The translations under genes and the position numbers were made by a program. DNA of 64,000 nucleotides from Chryseobacterium sp. MEBOG06 (lineage in GTDB: Bacteria; Bacteroidota; Bacteroidia; Flavobacteriales; Weeksellaceae): the NCBI RefSeq assembly GCF_021869765.1, contig NZ_CP084580.1, positions 5,228,742-5,292,741 of the forward strand, written 5' to 3'. Shown piece by piece: positions 24,713 through 32,575 of the stretch. The number at the start of each line of letters is the position of its first letter. Positions within the stretch are counted from its first letter, which is position 1. The notes under the pieces were generated by a model, which saw only the letters and a program-made list of their open reading frames with translations, made no database searches and was not told the origin of the DNA.

Positions 24713-26116
24713 TTAAGCAAAAAATAAATAAGCAAGTGCTATTGAAGTAATAACCCCCACTAGATCGGCCAGAAGCATAGCAACTACAGTATATCTGGTG
24801 TTCTTCACAGCAACGGCCCCAAAGTAAACGGCAATCACGTAGAATGTCGTATCTGAGCTGCCCTGAAGAACCGCTGCCAATTTACCCTGGAAGCTGTCCG
24901 GGCCAAATGTAGACATCGTATCCACCATCATTCCTCTGGCTCCTGAACCGGATAAAGGTTTGATTAAGGCTGTTGGAAGTCCGTCAACAAATCGAGGGTC
25001 AAGGTTTGCAATATTGGCAACCCATTTCATTCCGTCAATAACCACATCAAAAACACCGGAAGTTCTTAATAATGAAATAGCAATAAGCATTCCCACGAGA
25101 TAAGGGATGATCTTTACACAGGTGGTGAAACCTTCTTTTGCCCCTTCAATAAAAGCGTCAAAAACGTTGATTTTTTTATAAAGAGCTCCAAGCACGATCG
25201 CCAGGAAAATAAAAAGAATCAGCCCATTACTTAAAACCTGGCTGAAAATATCCAGCTCACTTTTACTAAGTCCTGTAAGATACCACACAAGAAGGCCGAT
25301 AATTATTGAAACTCCGCCTATGTAAATAAGAACGGCAGGCTTTAATAAATTAATTTTCTGATATAAAGAAACAATGATCATCGCCGCTAAAGTAGCGGCA
25401 AACGTGGCGATCATGCAGTAGAGGAATATATCGGTAGGGTTTTTTGAGCCTGCAGAAGCTCTGATAGCAATGATAGAAACGGGTATAAGGGTCAGTCCTC
25501 CGGCATGAAGGCAGAGGAACATAATCTGTGAATTGCTGGCAGTATCTTTATTGGGGTTTAAAGTCTGGAGACTTTCCATAGCTTTTAAGCCAAAAGGAGT
25601 AGCTGCATTATCCAAACCAAGGAGGTTCGCACTGAAATTCATCAGCATATGCCCGAATGCAGGATGGTTTTTTGGGATTTCCGGAAATAATTTGGAGAAA
25701 AATGGCTGGATCAGGCGGCTTAACAGATTAATACCTCCTGCTTTTTCTGCAATACTCATAAAGCCCATAAACAAGGTCATGATTCCAATAAGTCCAAGGC
25801 AGATTTTTACTGCCGTTTCTGAGGTTCCAATAACCCCATCAGTTTCCTGAACACGGTAAACCTGTACCTTTGTTTTTAAAGAATCTGTTTTATAATGAAT
25901 TCTGCTGTCTGCAAAATCGTTTTTTTTCATCAGATTATCTTTCACCACAGGAGAAAGTACTGCTATAGGTTGTGATGTAATCTTCACCGTATCACCGCCT
26001 TTTCCCACTACCATATCGTTAAAAATGGTTTTGTAGTTGTCTGATGAAATATATTTTATACTGGCAATGGTAATGGCAATGATAATAAAAGCCGACCAAA
26101 TTCTGCTGAGCACCAT
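24713..26116 (-). CDS. Nucleoside recognition / spore maturation protein, SpmA-SpmB fusion
   Basis: 467 residues with about ten membrane segments. The N-terminal half matches SpmA: Gate-domain GLDNAATPFGLKAMESLQTLNP at about 192-213, with the FLCLHAGGLTLIPVS helix after it. The C-terminal half matches SpmB (GAKEGFTTCVKIIPYLVGMLIAI, PLSGSGARGMM, GSSDTTFYVIAVYFGAV). In endospore formers these are separate genes; the fused form is common in non-sporulating Bacteroidota. A soluble insert of about 75 residues lies after the first helix. Substrate is unknown; relatives are nucleoside or metabolite transport-like. Confidence 0.9.
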   Translation of the reverse strand: MVLSRIWSAFIIIAITIASIKYISSDNYKTIFNDMVVGKGGDTVKITSQPIAVLSPVVKDNLMKKNDFADSRIHYKTDSLKTKVQVYRVQETDGVIGTSETAVKICLGLIGIMTLFMGFMSIAEKAGGINLLSRLIQPFFSKLFPEIPKNHPAFGHMLMNFSANLLGLDNAATPFGLKAMESLQTLNPNKDTASNSQIMFLCLHAGGLTLIPVSIIAIRASAGSKNPTDIFLYCMIATFAATLAAMIIVSLYQKINLLKPAVLIYIGGVSIIIGLLVWYLTGLSKSELDIFSQVLSNGLILFIFLAIVLGALYKKINVFDAFIEGAKEGFTTCVKIIPYLVGMLIAISLLRTSGVFDVVIDGMKWVANIANLDPRFVDGLPTALIKPLSGSGARGMMVDTMSTFGPDSFQGKLAAVLQGSSDTTFYVIAVYFGAVAVKNTRYTVVAMLLADLVGVITSIALAYLFFA

Positions 26117-26380
26117 CTGATTTAATTAATTGTTTAAACTTATCAAAAATACTTTAAACCACAAAAATAACTAATGTCTTTTGTTATTCTACAGTTTATT
26201 GAGAGAAGTAATTGAAGTCTGCCGGTTTTCAGGTTTATATAATGCAGCATTCGAAAAGGTGCTGGCACTTAGAAGGGGTTATGCTTAAACACATTGCTGA
26301 ATGGTATGACCTTGTGAATGAAAAATAAACAGTAGGTTTTATTTTCGCTCTGTGTATTTTTTAACGTTAGAAAGATAAAG
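26117..26380. other. Gene-poor intergenic stretch with a possible decayed ORF
   Basis: 264 bases between two minus-strand genes. On the plus strand, one frame from about 26196 reads LLREVIEVCRFSGLYNAAF and on to a stop near 26286, while an overlapping frame from ATG 26242 gives 28 codons ending KHIAEWYDLVNEK at 26328. The two read like parts of one protein broken by a frameshift. No family is recognised. Confidence 0.25.
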
Positions 26381-26890
26381 TTACTCTTCCAGGTAAACTA
26401 GGTACCCTTCAAAGTCATCATCCAGGTTTTTCAGAACTTTTGCATCATCCATTTTTTTGATCAATCCGTCTATAAAGAAGCTTTTTTCAAAAAACTGACG
26501 GTGTATTCCCGGAAGAAGCTCCATGAAATAATCCATTCCGAATTTGTTGTTGTGGAGGTCCATTTTGGTTTCCAGCGGTTTGTTGGGAAACAGCTCCTCA
26601 TGCATGTCAGTCATTCTCTTACAGAAATCAAGGGCTTTCTTGGGTGAAGAGATCTTAGAGCAGTACATGATGATAAAACAGCACCAAAGGGCATGTCGGA
26701 AAGCGTTTCCTATACCATTGGTAGAGGCTGTCTTTGGGAATTTTGCCTGTGCTATAGTGAAGGCCTTTATAGTAGCATGAAAGCTTAATATAGCAAAAAG
26801 AGGATGGGGAAGAACAAGCGACAAAAGACGGATTATCTTTTTAAAGCTCATACTCCTGATGGTGTTGAAAAATATCTTAAAAGTCCTCAT
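26381..26890 (-). CDS. DUF6973-like domain protein
   Basis: 169 residues from ATG 26890. The longer frame would begin with TTG at 26911. The conserved-looking motifs are NGIGNAFRHALWCC near 60-73 and KMDLHNNKFGMDYF near 108-121, with HEELFPN between. The His, Asn and Asp residues in these motifs look like a metal- or substrate-binding set. A hydrophobic patch near 22-45 may be a membrane anchor. I recall this pattern under the name DUF6973; the function is unknown. The accD terminator lies nine bases upstream of the ATG. Confidence 0.72.
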   Translation of the reverse strand: MRTFKIFFNTIRSMSFKKIIRLLSLVLPHPLFAILSFHATIKAFTIAQAKFPKTASTNGIGNAFRHALWCCFIIMYCSKISSPKKALDFCKRMTDMHEELFPNKPLETKMDLHNNKFGMDYFMELLPGIHRQFFEKSFFIDGLIKKMDDAKVLKNLDDDFEGYLVYLEE

Positions 26891-26898
26891 AAATAAAA

Positions 26899-26924
26899 AA
26901 TCTCTCCCCAATTAGAGAGAGATT
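26899..26924 (-). terminator. Terminator of accD
   Basis: Eight-bp stem (AATCTCTC / GAGAGATT on the plus strand) with a 10-base loop. On the minus strand it is followed by TTTTTTATTT. It ends directly upstream of the DUF6973-like ATG, so it may also limit transcription into that gene. Confidence 0.65.
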
Positions 26925-26945
26925 GTATTGTTTTTGTTACAGATA

Positions 26946-27800
26946 CTATGCTTTTACAGCTAATAAATTAACCGTTTTGGCAACAGTATCCTGAATTTCA
27001 GTTCTTTTTACGATGAAATCTACAAATCCTTTCTCCTGTAAGAATTCCGATGTCTGGAATCCTTCCGGTAAGTCTCTACCAATTGTCTCGCGGATTACTC
27101 TTGGTCCCGCGAAACCGATAAGAGCTCCCGGCTCAGCCATAATGATATCAGCTGTCATTGCAAAAGAGGCTGTGATTCCTCCAAAAGTAGGATCACAAAG
27201 GTAAGCGATATATAAAAGCCCAGCTTCTGAAAGCTGAGCAAGCTTAGCCTGCACTTTAGCCAGCTGCATCAGAGAATAAGTAGCTTCCTGCATTCTTGCC
27301 CCTCCAGACTGACAGATAATCATATAAGGAAGTTTGTGTGTAATACAGTAGTCTATAGCTCTTCTGATCTTTTCGCCCATTACAGAACCTAAAGATCCAC
27401 CGATAAAAGCAAAATCCATACAAGAAACTACCATTTCAGTTCCCTTTACGGTTCCTACAGCATTTCTGATAGAATCTGTAAGTTTTGTTTTCGCTCTTAC
27501 TTCTTTTAAACGGTCTTTGTAAGGTTTTGTATCTTTGAAATTTAAGATATCAATACTTTCCACATTGGCATCCAGTTCGGTGAATTTACCGCCGTCAAAA
27601 AGGATGTCAAAAAATTCTGCACTTCCTATTCTTACATGAAATCCATCTTCAGGAGAAACATAGTTATTTCTCTTTAGTTCATCATGTTCCACAACTTTTC
27701 CGGATGGAGTCTGATGCCAAAGGCCTTTAGGAACGTCCTTTTTTTCATCAGTAGAGGTGGTTATGTTTTTTGCTTTTCTTTTAAACCAGTCGAATGCCAT
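26946..27800 (-). CDS. accD: Acetyl-CoA carboxylase carboxyltransferase subunit beta, zinc-ribbon cysteines absent
   Basis: 284 residues, normal length. With AccA it moves the carboxyl group from biotin-carrier protein to acetyl-CoA, the first step of fatty-acid synthesis. The crotonase-like core is well conserved: FIGGSLGSVMGEKIRRA, CQSGGARMQEA (oxyanion region), DPTFGGITASFAM, GALIGFAGPRVI. The N-terminal zinc ribbon is altered. The segment at 27-60 reads GLWHQTPSGKVVEHDELK and NNYVSPEDGFHVRIG, where most homologues have two CxxC pairs. None of the four cysteines is there. I recall the same loss in other flavobacteria. Confidence 0.95.
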   Translation of the reverse strand: MAFDWFKRKAKNITTSTDEKKDVPKGLWHQTPSGKVVEHDELKRNNYVSPEDGFHVRIGSAEFFDILFDGGKFTELDANVESIDILNFKDTKPYKDRLKEVRAKTKLTDSIRNAVGTVKGTEMVVSCMDFAFIGGSLGSVMGEKIRRAIDYCITHKLPYMIICQSGGARMQEATYSLMQLAKVQAKLAQLSEAGLLYIAYLCDPTFGGITASFAMTADIIMAEPGALIGFAGPRVIRETIGRDLPEGFQTSEFLQEKGFVDFIVKRTEIQDTVAKTVNLLAVKA

Positions 27801-27823
27801 TTTTAATAAGTATTAATGTACTG

Positions 27824-27894
27824 TGTATAGTGTAAAATGTATAAAAACAGAGATTTGGAAAATACTTTGTACTTTATACATTTTACTTTATACA
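27824..27894. repeat. Intergenic inverted repeat between accD and fbaA
   Basis: Two 22-base arms, at 27824-27845 and 27873-27894, are reverse complements with two mismatches. They flank a 27-base centre. The arms carry the words TGTATA, GTAAAATG and TATAAA. It fills most of the 98-base gap and resembles a mobile palindromic unit more than a normal terminator. Confidence 0.65.
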
Positions 27895-27898
27895 AATT

Positions 27899-28969
27899 TT
27901 ATTTTAAAGTATTTACGTTATTTAAATCTTCAAATGCTTTCACCAACCTTGTAGAGAATGTTTCCTCACCTTTTCTTACCCATACTCTTGGGTCATAGAA
28001 TTTTTTGTTAGGTTTTTCTTCTCCTTCAGGATTCCCGATTTGAGCTCTTAAATAATCAATATTGTTTACCATATAGTCTCTAACACCTTCTGTGTATGCA
28101 AACTGAAGGTCTGTATCGATGTTCATTTTGATCACTCCATAGTCAATTGCCTCTCTGATCTCTTCTAAAGTAGATCCTGAACCTCCGTGGAATACAAAGT
28201 TAACAGGCTTAGCAGCTGTTCCGAATTTTTCCTGAACATATTTCTGAGAATTGTCAAGGATTTTTGGAGTAAGAACTACGTTTCCTGGCTTGTAAACTCC
28301 GTGTACGTTACCAAAAGCGGCAGCGATTGTAAAGTTATCAGAGATCGCTCTTAATTTTTCATAAGTATAAGCTACATCTTCAGGCTGAGTATATAATTTT
28401 GAGTTATCAACATCTGAGTTGTCAACACCATCTTCCTCACCTCCGGTTACCCCGATTTCTACCTCAAGAGTCATCTGAAGTTTAGCCATTCTTTCGAAAT
28501 ATCTGGAAGAAACTTCAATGTTTTCTTCTAAAGACTCTTCAGAAAGGTCTAACATGTGAGAAGAGTAAAGAGATTTTCCTGTCTGCTTGAAGAATTCTTC
28601 GTTAGCATCCATTAATCCGTCAATCCAAGGAAGTAATTTCTTTGCACAGTGGTCTGTGTGTAAAATTACAGTTGCTCCATAAGCTTCCGCTAGGGTGTGA
28701 ATATGTTTTGCTCCTGCGATAGCTCCTAAGATAGCAGACTTCTGTCCGTCATTGCTTAGTCCTTTCCCTGCATTGAAAGCTGCTCCACCATTTGAAAACT
28801 GTACAATTACAGGAGAGTTCAATTTCGCTGCAGTTTCCATCACAGCGTTTACGTTGCTTGATCCAATTACGTTTACTGCGGGTAATGCAAATTTATTTTC
28901 TTTAGCATGCTGAAAGATATCAGTAACTAACTGACCTGTGGCAACTCCTGCCGGAAAAATTCTGCTCAT
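27899..28969 (-). CDS. fbaA: Class II fructose-bisphosphate aldolase
   Basis: 356 residues, class IIA length. It interconverts fructose-1,6-bisphosphate with DHAP and glyceraldehyde-3-phosphate. Zinc ligands appear in VILHTDHCAKK (near 108), AFGNVHGVYKPGNV (near 222-235) and NFVFHGGSGSTLEEI (near 262). The catalytic Asp is in HTDH. The active-site loop insert MTLEVEIGVTGGEEDG places it in the E. coli-like IIA group. It is followed on the same strand by accD after the 98-base repeat-bearing gap. Confidence 0.96.
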   Translation of the reverse strand: MSRIFPAGVATGQLVTDIFQHAKENKFALPAVNVIGSSNVNAVMETAAKLNSPVIVQFSNGGAAFNAGKGLSNDGQKSAILGAIAGAKHIHTLAEAYGATVILHTDHCAKKLLPWIDGLMDANEEFFKQTGKSLYSSHMLDLSEESLEENIEVSSRYFERMAKLQMTLEVEIGVTGGEEDGVDNSDVDNSKLYTQPEDVAYTYEKLRAISDNFTIAAAFGNVHGVYKPGNVVLTPKILDNSQKYVQEKFGTAAKPVNFVFHGGSGSTLEEIREAIDYGVIKMNIDTDLQFAYTEGVRDYMVNNIDYLRAQIGNPEGEEKPNKKFYDPRVWVRKGEETFSTRLVKAFEDLNNVNTLK

Positions 28970-29040
28970 GTTTTACTTTTTATTATAAATTTTATTAGGT
29001 GTTTTAATTTCGTGTAAAGGTAATCATTTTTAAGAAATTG

Positions 29041-29907
29041 TTAATTTCTTTTGTCTCTTCCCCAAAGAAGCTTCTGGCGGATGGTTTCATAGAAGCTCAA
29101 ACTGTTTGGCTGTACCAGAAGAAGCTGGAATTTTGCCTTTTTAATGATGATTTCTTTATCCGTTTCTATGTGAATCAATCGGGAATCTAAAGAAAGAGAA
29201 TATTGAGGTACACGGCTTTCCACCCTGAATTTTATTTCTACTTTGTCATTTACTACTAATGGTCTCACATTAAGATTGTGAGGGGCAATAGGAGTAATGA
29301 CGAAATTTTCGTTGTTTGGAGAAATGATTGGCCCGCCGCAGCTCAGTGAGTAAGCAGTAGAACCTGTGGGAGTTGAAATAATCACTCCGTCTCCCCAGAA
29401 TACATTCAGAAACTCATCATTAATATAAGAGTCTACTGTAATCATTGAGGTCGTTTCTTTTCTGGAAACAGTAACATCATTTAATGCATAGGGGAATGAT
29501 CCTTCTAGTTTAGGAGAAACAACTTCAATTACCGAACGTCGGCTTGTTTTTATATCTCCCTTTAAAATAGAGTCAAGTTCTCTGAAAGCTTCTTCTTTAG
29601 TGAAAAAAGCCAAAAAACCAAGTCTTCCTGTATTAACTCCCACAACGGGAATTTCAAGATCTTCAATGAAGGTCAAAGAATTTACAATCGTTCCATCTCC
29701 ACCGAAAGTGAAAAACAGATCGACTTCTTTATCCAGAAGATCCTGTTTACAGTTGAAGGTATCGAATATTTTTGAAAACTGAAGTGCTTCAGCCATTTCA
29801 TCATACAGAACAGATTTTACCCCTCTGCTTTCAAGTTCAGAGATAAACTTGCTTAAATATAAAAAAGTATCAAGATCTTTTTTCTGAGAATATATGGCTG
29901 CCTTCAT
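29041..29907 (-). CDS. nadK: NAD kinase
   Basis: 288 residues. It phosphorylates NAD to NADP with ATP. The GGDGT motif is in FFTFGGDGTIVNSL near 70, VGVNTGRLGFLA near 95, the second family motif GDGVIISTPTGSTAYSLSCGGPI near 175-195, and IAPHNLNVRPLVV near 210. The ATG at 29907 lies one base before the CBS-protein stop, so the two genes are coupled. Confidence 0.95.
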   Translation of the reverse strand: MKAAIYSQKKDLDTFLYLSKFISELESRGVKSVLYDEMAEALQFSKIFDTFNCKQDLLDKEVDLFFTFGGDGTIVNSLTFIEDLEIPVVGVNTGRLGFLAFFTKEEAFRELDSILKGDIKTSRRSVIEVVSPKLEGSFPYALNDVTVSRKETTSMITVDSYINDEFLNVFWGDGVIISTPTGSTAYSLSCGGPIISPNNENFVITPIAPHNLNVRPLVVNDKVEIKFRVESRVPQYSLSLDSRLIHIETDKEIIIKKAKFQLLLVQPNSLSFYETIRQKLLWGRDKRN

Positions 29908-29908
29908 G

Positions 29909-30562
29909 TTATATTTCTATGAATTTTTGGAAAAAACCAAAGCGGTCTTTAAAAAGATCGGATTTCTCATCAGAATAGTATTTTTCAACAACCCTGTAAT
30001 CATACCGGTCAAATGTAGAGTCTATCGAAGCCAGGTTTTCATTGCTGATTTTGATGGTGACATGAACCACTTCATCAGACATGAAACTTATGAATCCACC
30101 ATAAAATTTCGAGTTGTTACTCTCCACAATATTGGCAATCTCTGTCATTGAATATTTCCTTGCAGGAGTTTCTATGGTAAGAATAGCTCCTGATTCCGAA
30201 AATAGCGGATAACGGGAGAGGTCCTGAAAAATATCTTCACAGGTAATATATCCCAGGTATTTCTCATTTTTGTTGATGACCGGGATCACATTGGAACTGA
30301 ACGTATGAAACAGACGGATACTGTCCATAATATTATTGTCTTCCAAAATAGCAAACCGCTCAATCTGATGCTCAAATTCCTTTAGAGTCCCTTCTTCTTT
30401 TTCGTAAAGAAAGTCCTTCGCAAGAGCCCCGTAAAAATGCTGGGATTTTTTGATGAAAATATGGGAATATCCGAAATCCTCCAGCATATTTCTGGCTGAT
30501 TCTATTGAATCAGACATACTAAAACACGGGAAGTCTTTTGAGATATAGTCCTTGATAAACAT
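29909..30562 (-). CDS. CBS domain protein
   Basis: 217 residues. Two CBS motifs cover about 5-60 (KDYISKDFPCFSMSDSIESARNML) and about 70-125 (RFAILEDNNIMDSIRLF, VIPVINKNEKYLGYITCEDI). The remaining 90 residues look like an ACT-type alpha/beta domain (VHVTIKISNENLASIDSTFDRYDY). The pairing suggests ligand sensing, probably an adenine nucleotide in the CBS pair. It sits one base upstream of nadK on the same strand. Conserved linkage would tie it to NADP metabolism, but the window alone cannot show this. Confidence 0.88.
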   Translation of the reverse strand: MFIKDYISKDFPCFSMSDSIESARNMLEDFGYSHIFIKKSQHFYGALAKDFLYEKEEGTLKEFEHQIERFAILEDNNIMDSIRLFHTFSSNVIPVINKNEKYLGYITCEDIFQDLSRYPLFSESGAILTIETPARKYSMTEIANIVESNNSKFYGGFISFMSDEVVHVTIKISNENLASIDSTFDRYDYRVVEKYYSDEKSDLFKDRFGFFQKFIEI

Positions 30563-30646
30563 TGTGCTAATTTATAAAAAATTAAATGAAACTTTTTCTG
30601 AAAACACGACTTTTTTTAAGATGAAGCAAAAAAAATGCCGTCAAAA

Positions 30647-30677
30647 TTTGTTTGTAAAGAAAATTAAAGTACCTTTG
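30647..30677 (+). promoter_or_regulatory. Consensus Bacteroidota promoter (TTTG-N19-TACCTTTG) with no gene downstream
   Basis: TTTG at 30647-30650 is exactly 19 bases from TACCTTTG at 30670-30677, the full consensus for the Bacteroidota housekeeping sigma factor. It points away from the CBS gene and into a gap that holds no plus-strand reading frame. Confidence 0.6.
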
Positions 30678-30683
30678 TCGCCT

Positions 30684-30752
30684 TTCATTTTTACTTTTTA
30701 TTAGATTTATTTCAAACTGCACTGTCTACTAACGACATATGCAGTTTTTTTA
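30684..30752 (+). ncRNA. Putative small RNA, about 70 nt
   Basis: Expected transcript from about six bases after the -7 box to a hairpin (AAACTGCA at 30714-30721, TGCAGTTT at 30740-30747, 18-base loop) followed by TTTTATTTTA. The 5' part is T/A-rich and unstructured. Its 3' end reaches the stop codon of the opposing methyltransferase gene, so a tail-to-tail antisense contact is possible. There is no homology call behind this. Confidence 0.35.
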
Positions 30753-31280
30753 TTTTAGGGCTTTTGAGAATTCCCACATCACAATTCCGGCACATACACT
30801 TACATTAAGAGAGTGCTTAGTTCCAAGTTGTGGAATTTCCAGAAACACATCAATATTAGGTAATACTTCATCACTGATTCCTTCTACTTCATTTCCTAAA
30901 ATCAAAGCATATTTTTGGGATTGATCAATGGTAAAATCAGTAATAAGCTTGCTGTCCGTAGTCTGTTCAATTCCTATAATTTCGTATCCTTTGCTTTTCA
31001 GATCGGCAATAGCGGTGTTGGTTTCATCCTCATGAATCCAGTCTACGCTTTCCGTAGCTCCTAATGCCGCTTTATGGATCTCGCGGTGCGGGGGCTGTGG
31101 CGTAATTCCGCAGAGAATTATTTTTTCAATCAGAAAAGCATCTGCCGTCCTGAAAGCTGCACCTACATTGTGCATACTTCTAATATTATCTAAAATGATG
31201 ACTAATGGAATTTTTTCAACTTTCTTAAATGCTTCTACATCTATTCTGTTCAGTTCCTCCAGTTTTAGTTTCTGTACCAA
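30750..31280 (-). CDS. SpoU/TrmH family RNA 2'-O-methyltransferase
   Basis: 176 residues, minimal SPOUT domain without the N-terminal extension. The motifs are LDNIRSMHNVGAAFRTAD (motif 1 with the conserved Asn-Arg), ALILGNEVEGIS (motif 2) and IPQLGTKHSLNVSVCAGIVMWE (motif 3, the SAM-binding knot). It methylates ribose in tRNA or rRNA; the site is not readable. It lies five bases after the YwqK-like gene, so they probably share a transcript. Confidence 0.92.
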   Translation of the reverse strand: MVQKLKLEELNRIDVEAFKKVEKIPLVIILDNIRSMHNVGAAFRTADAFLIEKIILCGITPQPPHREIHKAALGATESVDWIHEDETNTAIADLKSKGYEIIGIEQTTDSKLITDFTIDQSQKYALILGNEVEGISDEVLPNIDVFLEIPQLGTKHSLNVSVCAGIVMWEFSKALK

Positions 31281-31285
31281 TTGTA

Positions 31286-31906
31286 TTATTTTGTTGAGAT
31301 TAATTTTCCGTCTTTATAGACCTCTGTTTTTTCAATGCTTCCGTCTTCACGGTAATGAACTCTGTTGCCATTCCTTTTGTCATTGGCAAATTCTGTTTCA
31401 CGCTGTATCTTTCCTGATGGATAAAGCACTTTCCATTTTCCGGTGGCAAGGCCGTTGTCATACTGGCCAATTTCTTTCACAGATTTTCCGTCTTCATGGA
31501 AGGTTCTGCTTTCCCCCTGCAATTTATTGAATTTATAATTGGAAATTTCAGTAACCTTACCGGAAGGAGAGTAAAAAGTGGCAGTAAGGCTGTTGTCATA
31601 AATATTTTTTTCGCCATTTCTGAAAACTTCTTCAGAGGTCAGTACTCCGTTTTTATCATAATAAGCCCATTTTTGAACCTTAAATCCTTTTTTGTATTCT
31701 CCTTTTGACTGTATTTTTCCATTATCATGGTAAAAAACAGCATTGCCATCAAGCTTTCCTTTTCTCCATTCAACACTATTTTTCACCTGTCCGTTTTCAT
31801 AGAACTCCTTGCAGTTTCCTTCCTGAAGCCCGTCTTTATATCCACAAGGTTTCTGTGCAAAAATAAGGGTAGAGGCAGAAAAAAATAATATAAAAATATA
31901 CTTCAT
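31286..31906 (-). CDS. YwqK-like MORN-repeat secreted protein
   Basis: 206 residues from ATG 31906 (signal peptide MKYIFILFFSASTLIFAQ); an upstream in-frame start at 31978 would put 24 non-signal residues before it. At least six MORN-type repeats follow with the pattern YYENGQVKN, YHDNGKIQSKGEYKKG, YYDKNGVLTSEEVFRNG, FHEDGKSVKEIGQYDNG, YPSGKIQRETEF, YREDGSIEKTE. Databases name such proteins toxin-antitoxin system YwqK family antitoxin, but the repeats alone do not show an antitoxin role and no toxin is adjacent. Likely periplasmic. Confidence 0.85.
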   Translation of the reverse strand: MKYIFILFFSASTLIFAQKPCGYKDGLQEGNCKEFYENGQVKNSVEWRKGKLDGNAVFYHDNGKIQSKGEYKKGFKVQKWAYYDKNGVLTSEEVFRNGEKNIYDNSLTATFYSPSGKVTEISNYKFNKLQGESRTFHEDGKSVKEIGQYDNGLATGKWKVLYPSGKIQRETEFANDKRNGNRVHYREDGSIEKTEVYKDGKLISTK

Positions 31907-31938
31907 GGCTGTTTTTATTTCAAAAATAGTAAAATACT

Positions 31939-31946
31939 TATATTTG
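31939..31946 (+). promoter_or_regulatory. Putative -7 element (TATATTTG)
   Basis: Exact TAnnTTTG match ending 15 bases before the ATG at 31962. It supports that start over the upstream in-frame ATG at 31905. Confidence 0.55.
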
Positions 31947-31961
31947 ATTCCAAAATATACT

Positions 31962-32561
31962 ATGAAAAAATTATTCATTTTATTTATTCTTATGATTGCT
32001 TTTATGCACTCAAAAGCTCAAAACACCTATTATCCTCAAGCTTTTTTTGATAAAAAACTGGCCAGAGACATGCTTGGTTTTGGAAATTCAACCATTGAAG
32101 GAGTTGCTTCTACCAAACAAAAAACATCTCTGGGAATTAAGCCTCTTCTCGGAGAAAAACATTACGCGAAACAGGGAACTGTAGTTATGCTTTTTCCGGT
32201 GACTCCTTATTTTGAGGAGTTTTATGATATGAGAAGAAAATATGAAAACAAAAAAACTACAGTGTATATGTCTGAAGATGCTTTTAAATATAGAGTGGAA
32301 GCCTTAACAGATGACCATGGAAGATTTAAATTCGAAAAACTGAAACCGGGAAAGTATTATCTTGAGACTATTATCAATTTCACAGCATCGGCAAGCTATC
32401 AGAAACAGACAGGAACTACAGATACTTATAACGGAATGGGTGGATATATGTATTCCACACCTATATATAATACATTTTTCTACGGGTACTCTGCGGCCAA
32501 CAGAGAAAGTAAATTTGTAGAAATAAAACAGGACGGCGAATTAAAAGAAATCAAGCTTTAA
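31962..32561 (+). CDS. Secreted protein with carboxypeptidase-regulatory-like domain
   Basis: 199 residues from ATG 31962 with signal peptide MKKLFILFILMIAFMHSKAQ. The middle segment YRVEALTDDHGRFKFEKLKPGKYYLETI has the look of a CarboxypepD_reg-like/SpaA beta-sandwich repeat (D-x-x-G-x-F-x-F-x-x-L-x-P-G-x-Y). A Gly/Tyr-rich stretch follows near 155-175 (TYNGMGGYMYSTPIYNTF). It is probably periplasmic or at the cell surface. No specific function is recognised. It is divergent from the YwqK-like gene, sharing a 55-base intergenic region. Confidence 0.75.
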   Translation: MKKLFILFILMIAFMHSKAQNTYYPQAFFDKKLARDMLGFGNSTIEGVASTKQKTSLGIKPLLGEKHYAKQGTVVMLFPVTPYFEEFYDMRRKYENKKTTVYMSEDAFKYRVEALTDDHGRFKFEKLKPGKYYLETIINFTASASYQKQTGTTDTYNGMGGYMYSTPIYNTFFYGYSAANRESKFVEIKQDGELKEIKL

Positions 32562-32575
32562 AAGCTTGATTTCTT
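32545..32575. terminator. Bidirectional terminator overlapping both 3' ends
   Basis: Twelve-base arms AAGAAATCAAGC / GCTTGATTTCTT (extending to a near-perfect palindrome through TTTAAAA). The left arm includes coding bases of the plus gene; the right end meets the bestrophin stop. Confidence 0.8.

Noticed and set aside
30739..30924. 61-codon plus-strand frame at the end of the candidate small RNA
   Set aside because: It lies opposite the conserved SpoU methyltransferase gene, starts inside the hairpin and has no sensible composition.
31286..31906. Toxin-antitoxin system at the YwqK-like gene
   Set aside because: The protein has MORN repeats and a signal peptide; neighbours are an RNA methyltransferase and a secreted protein, and no toxin gene is adjacent.
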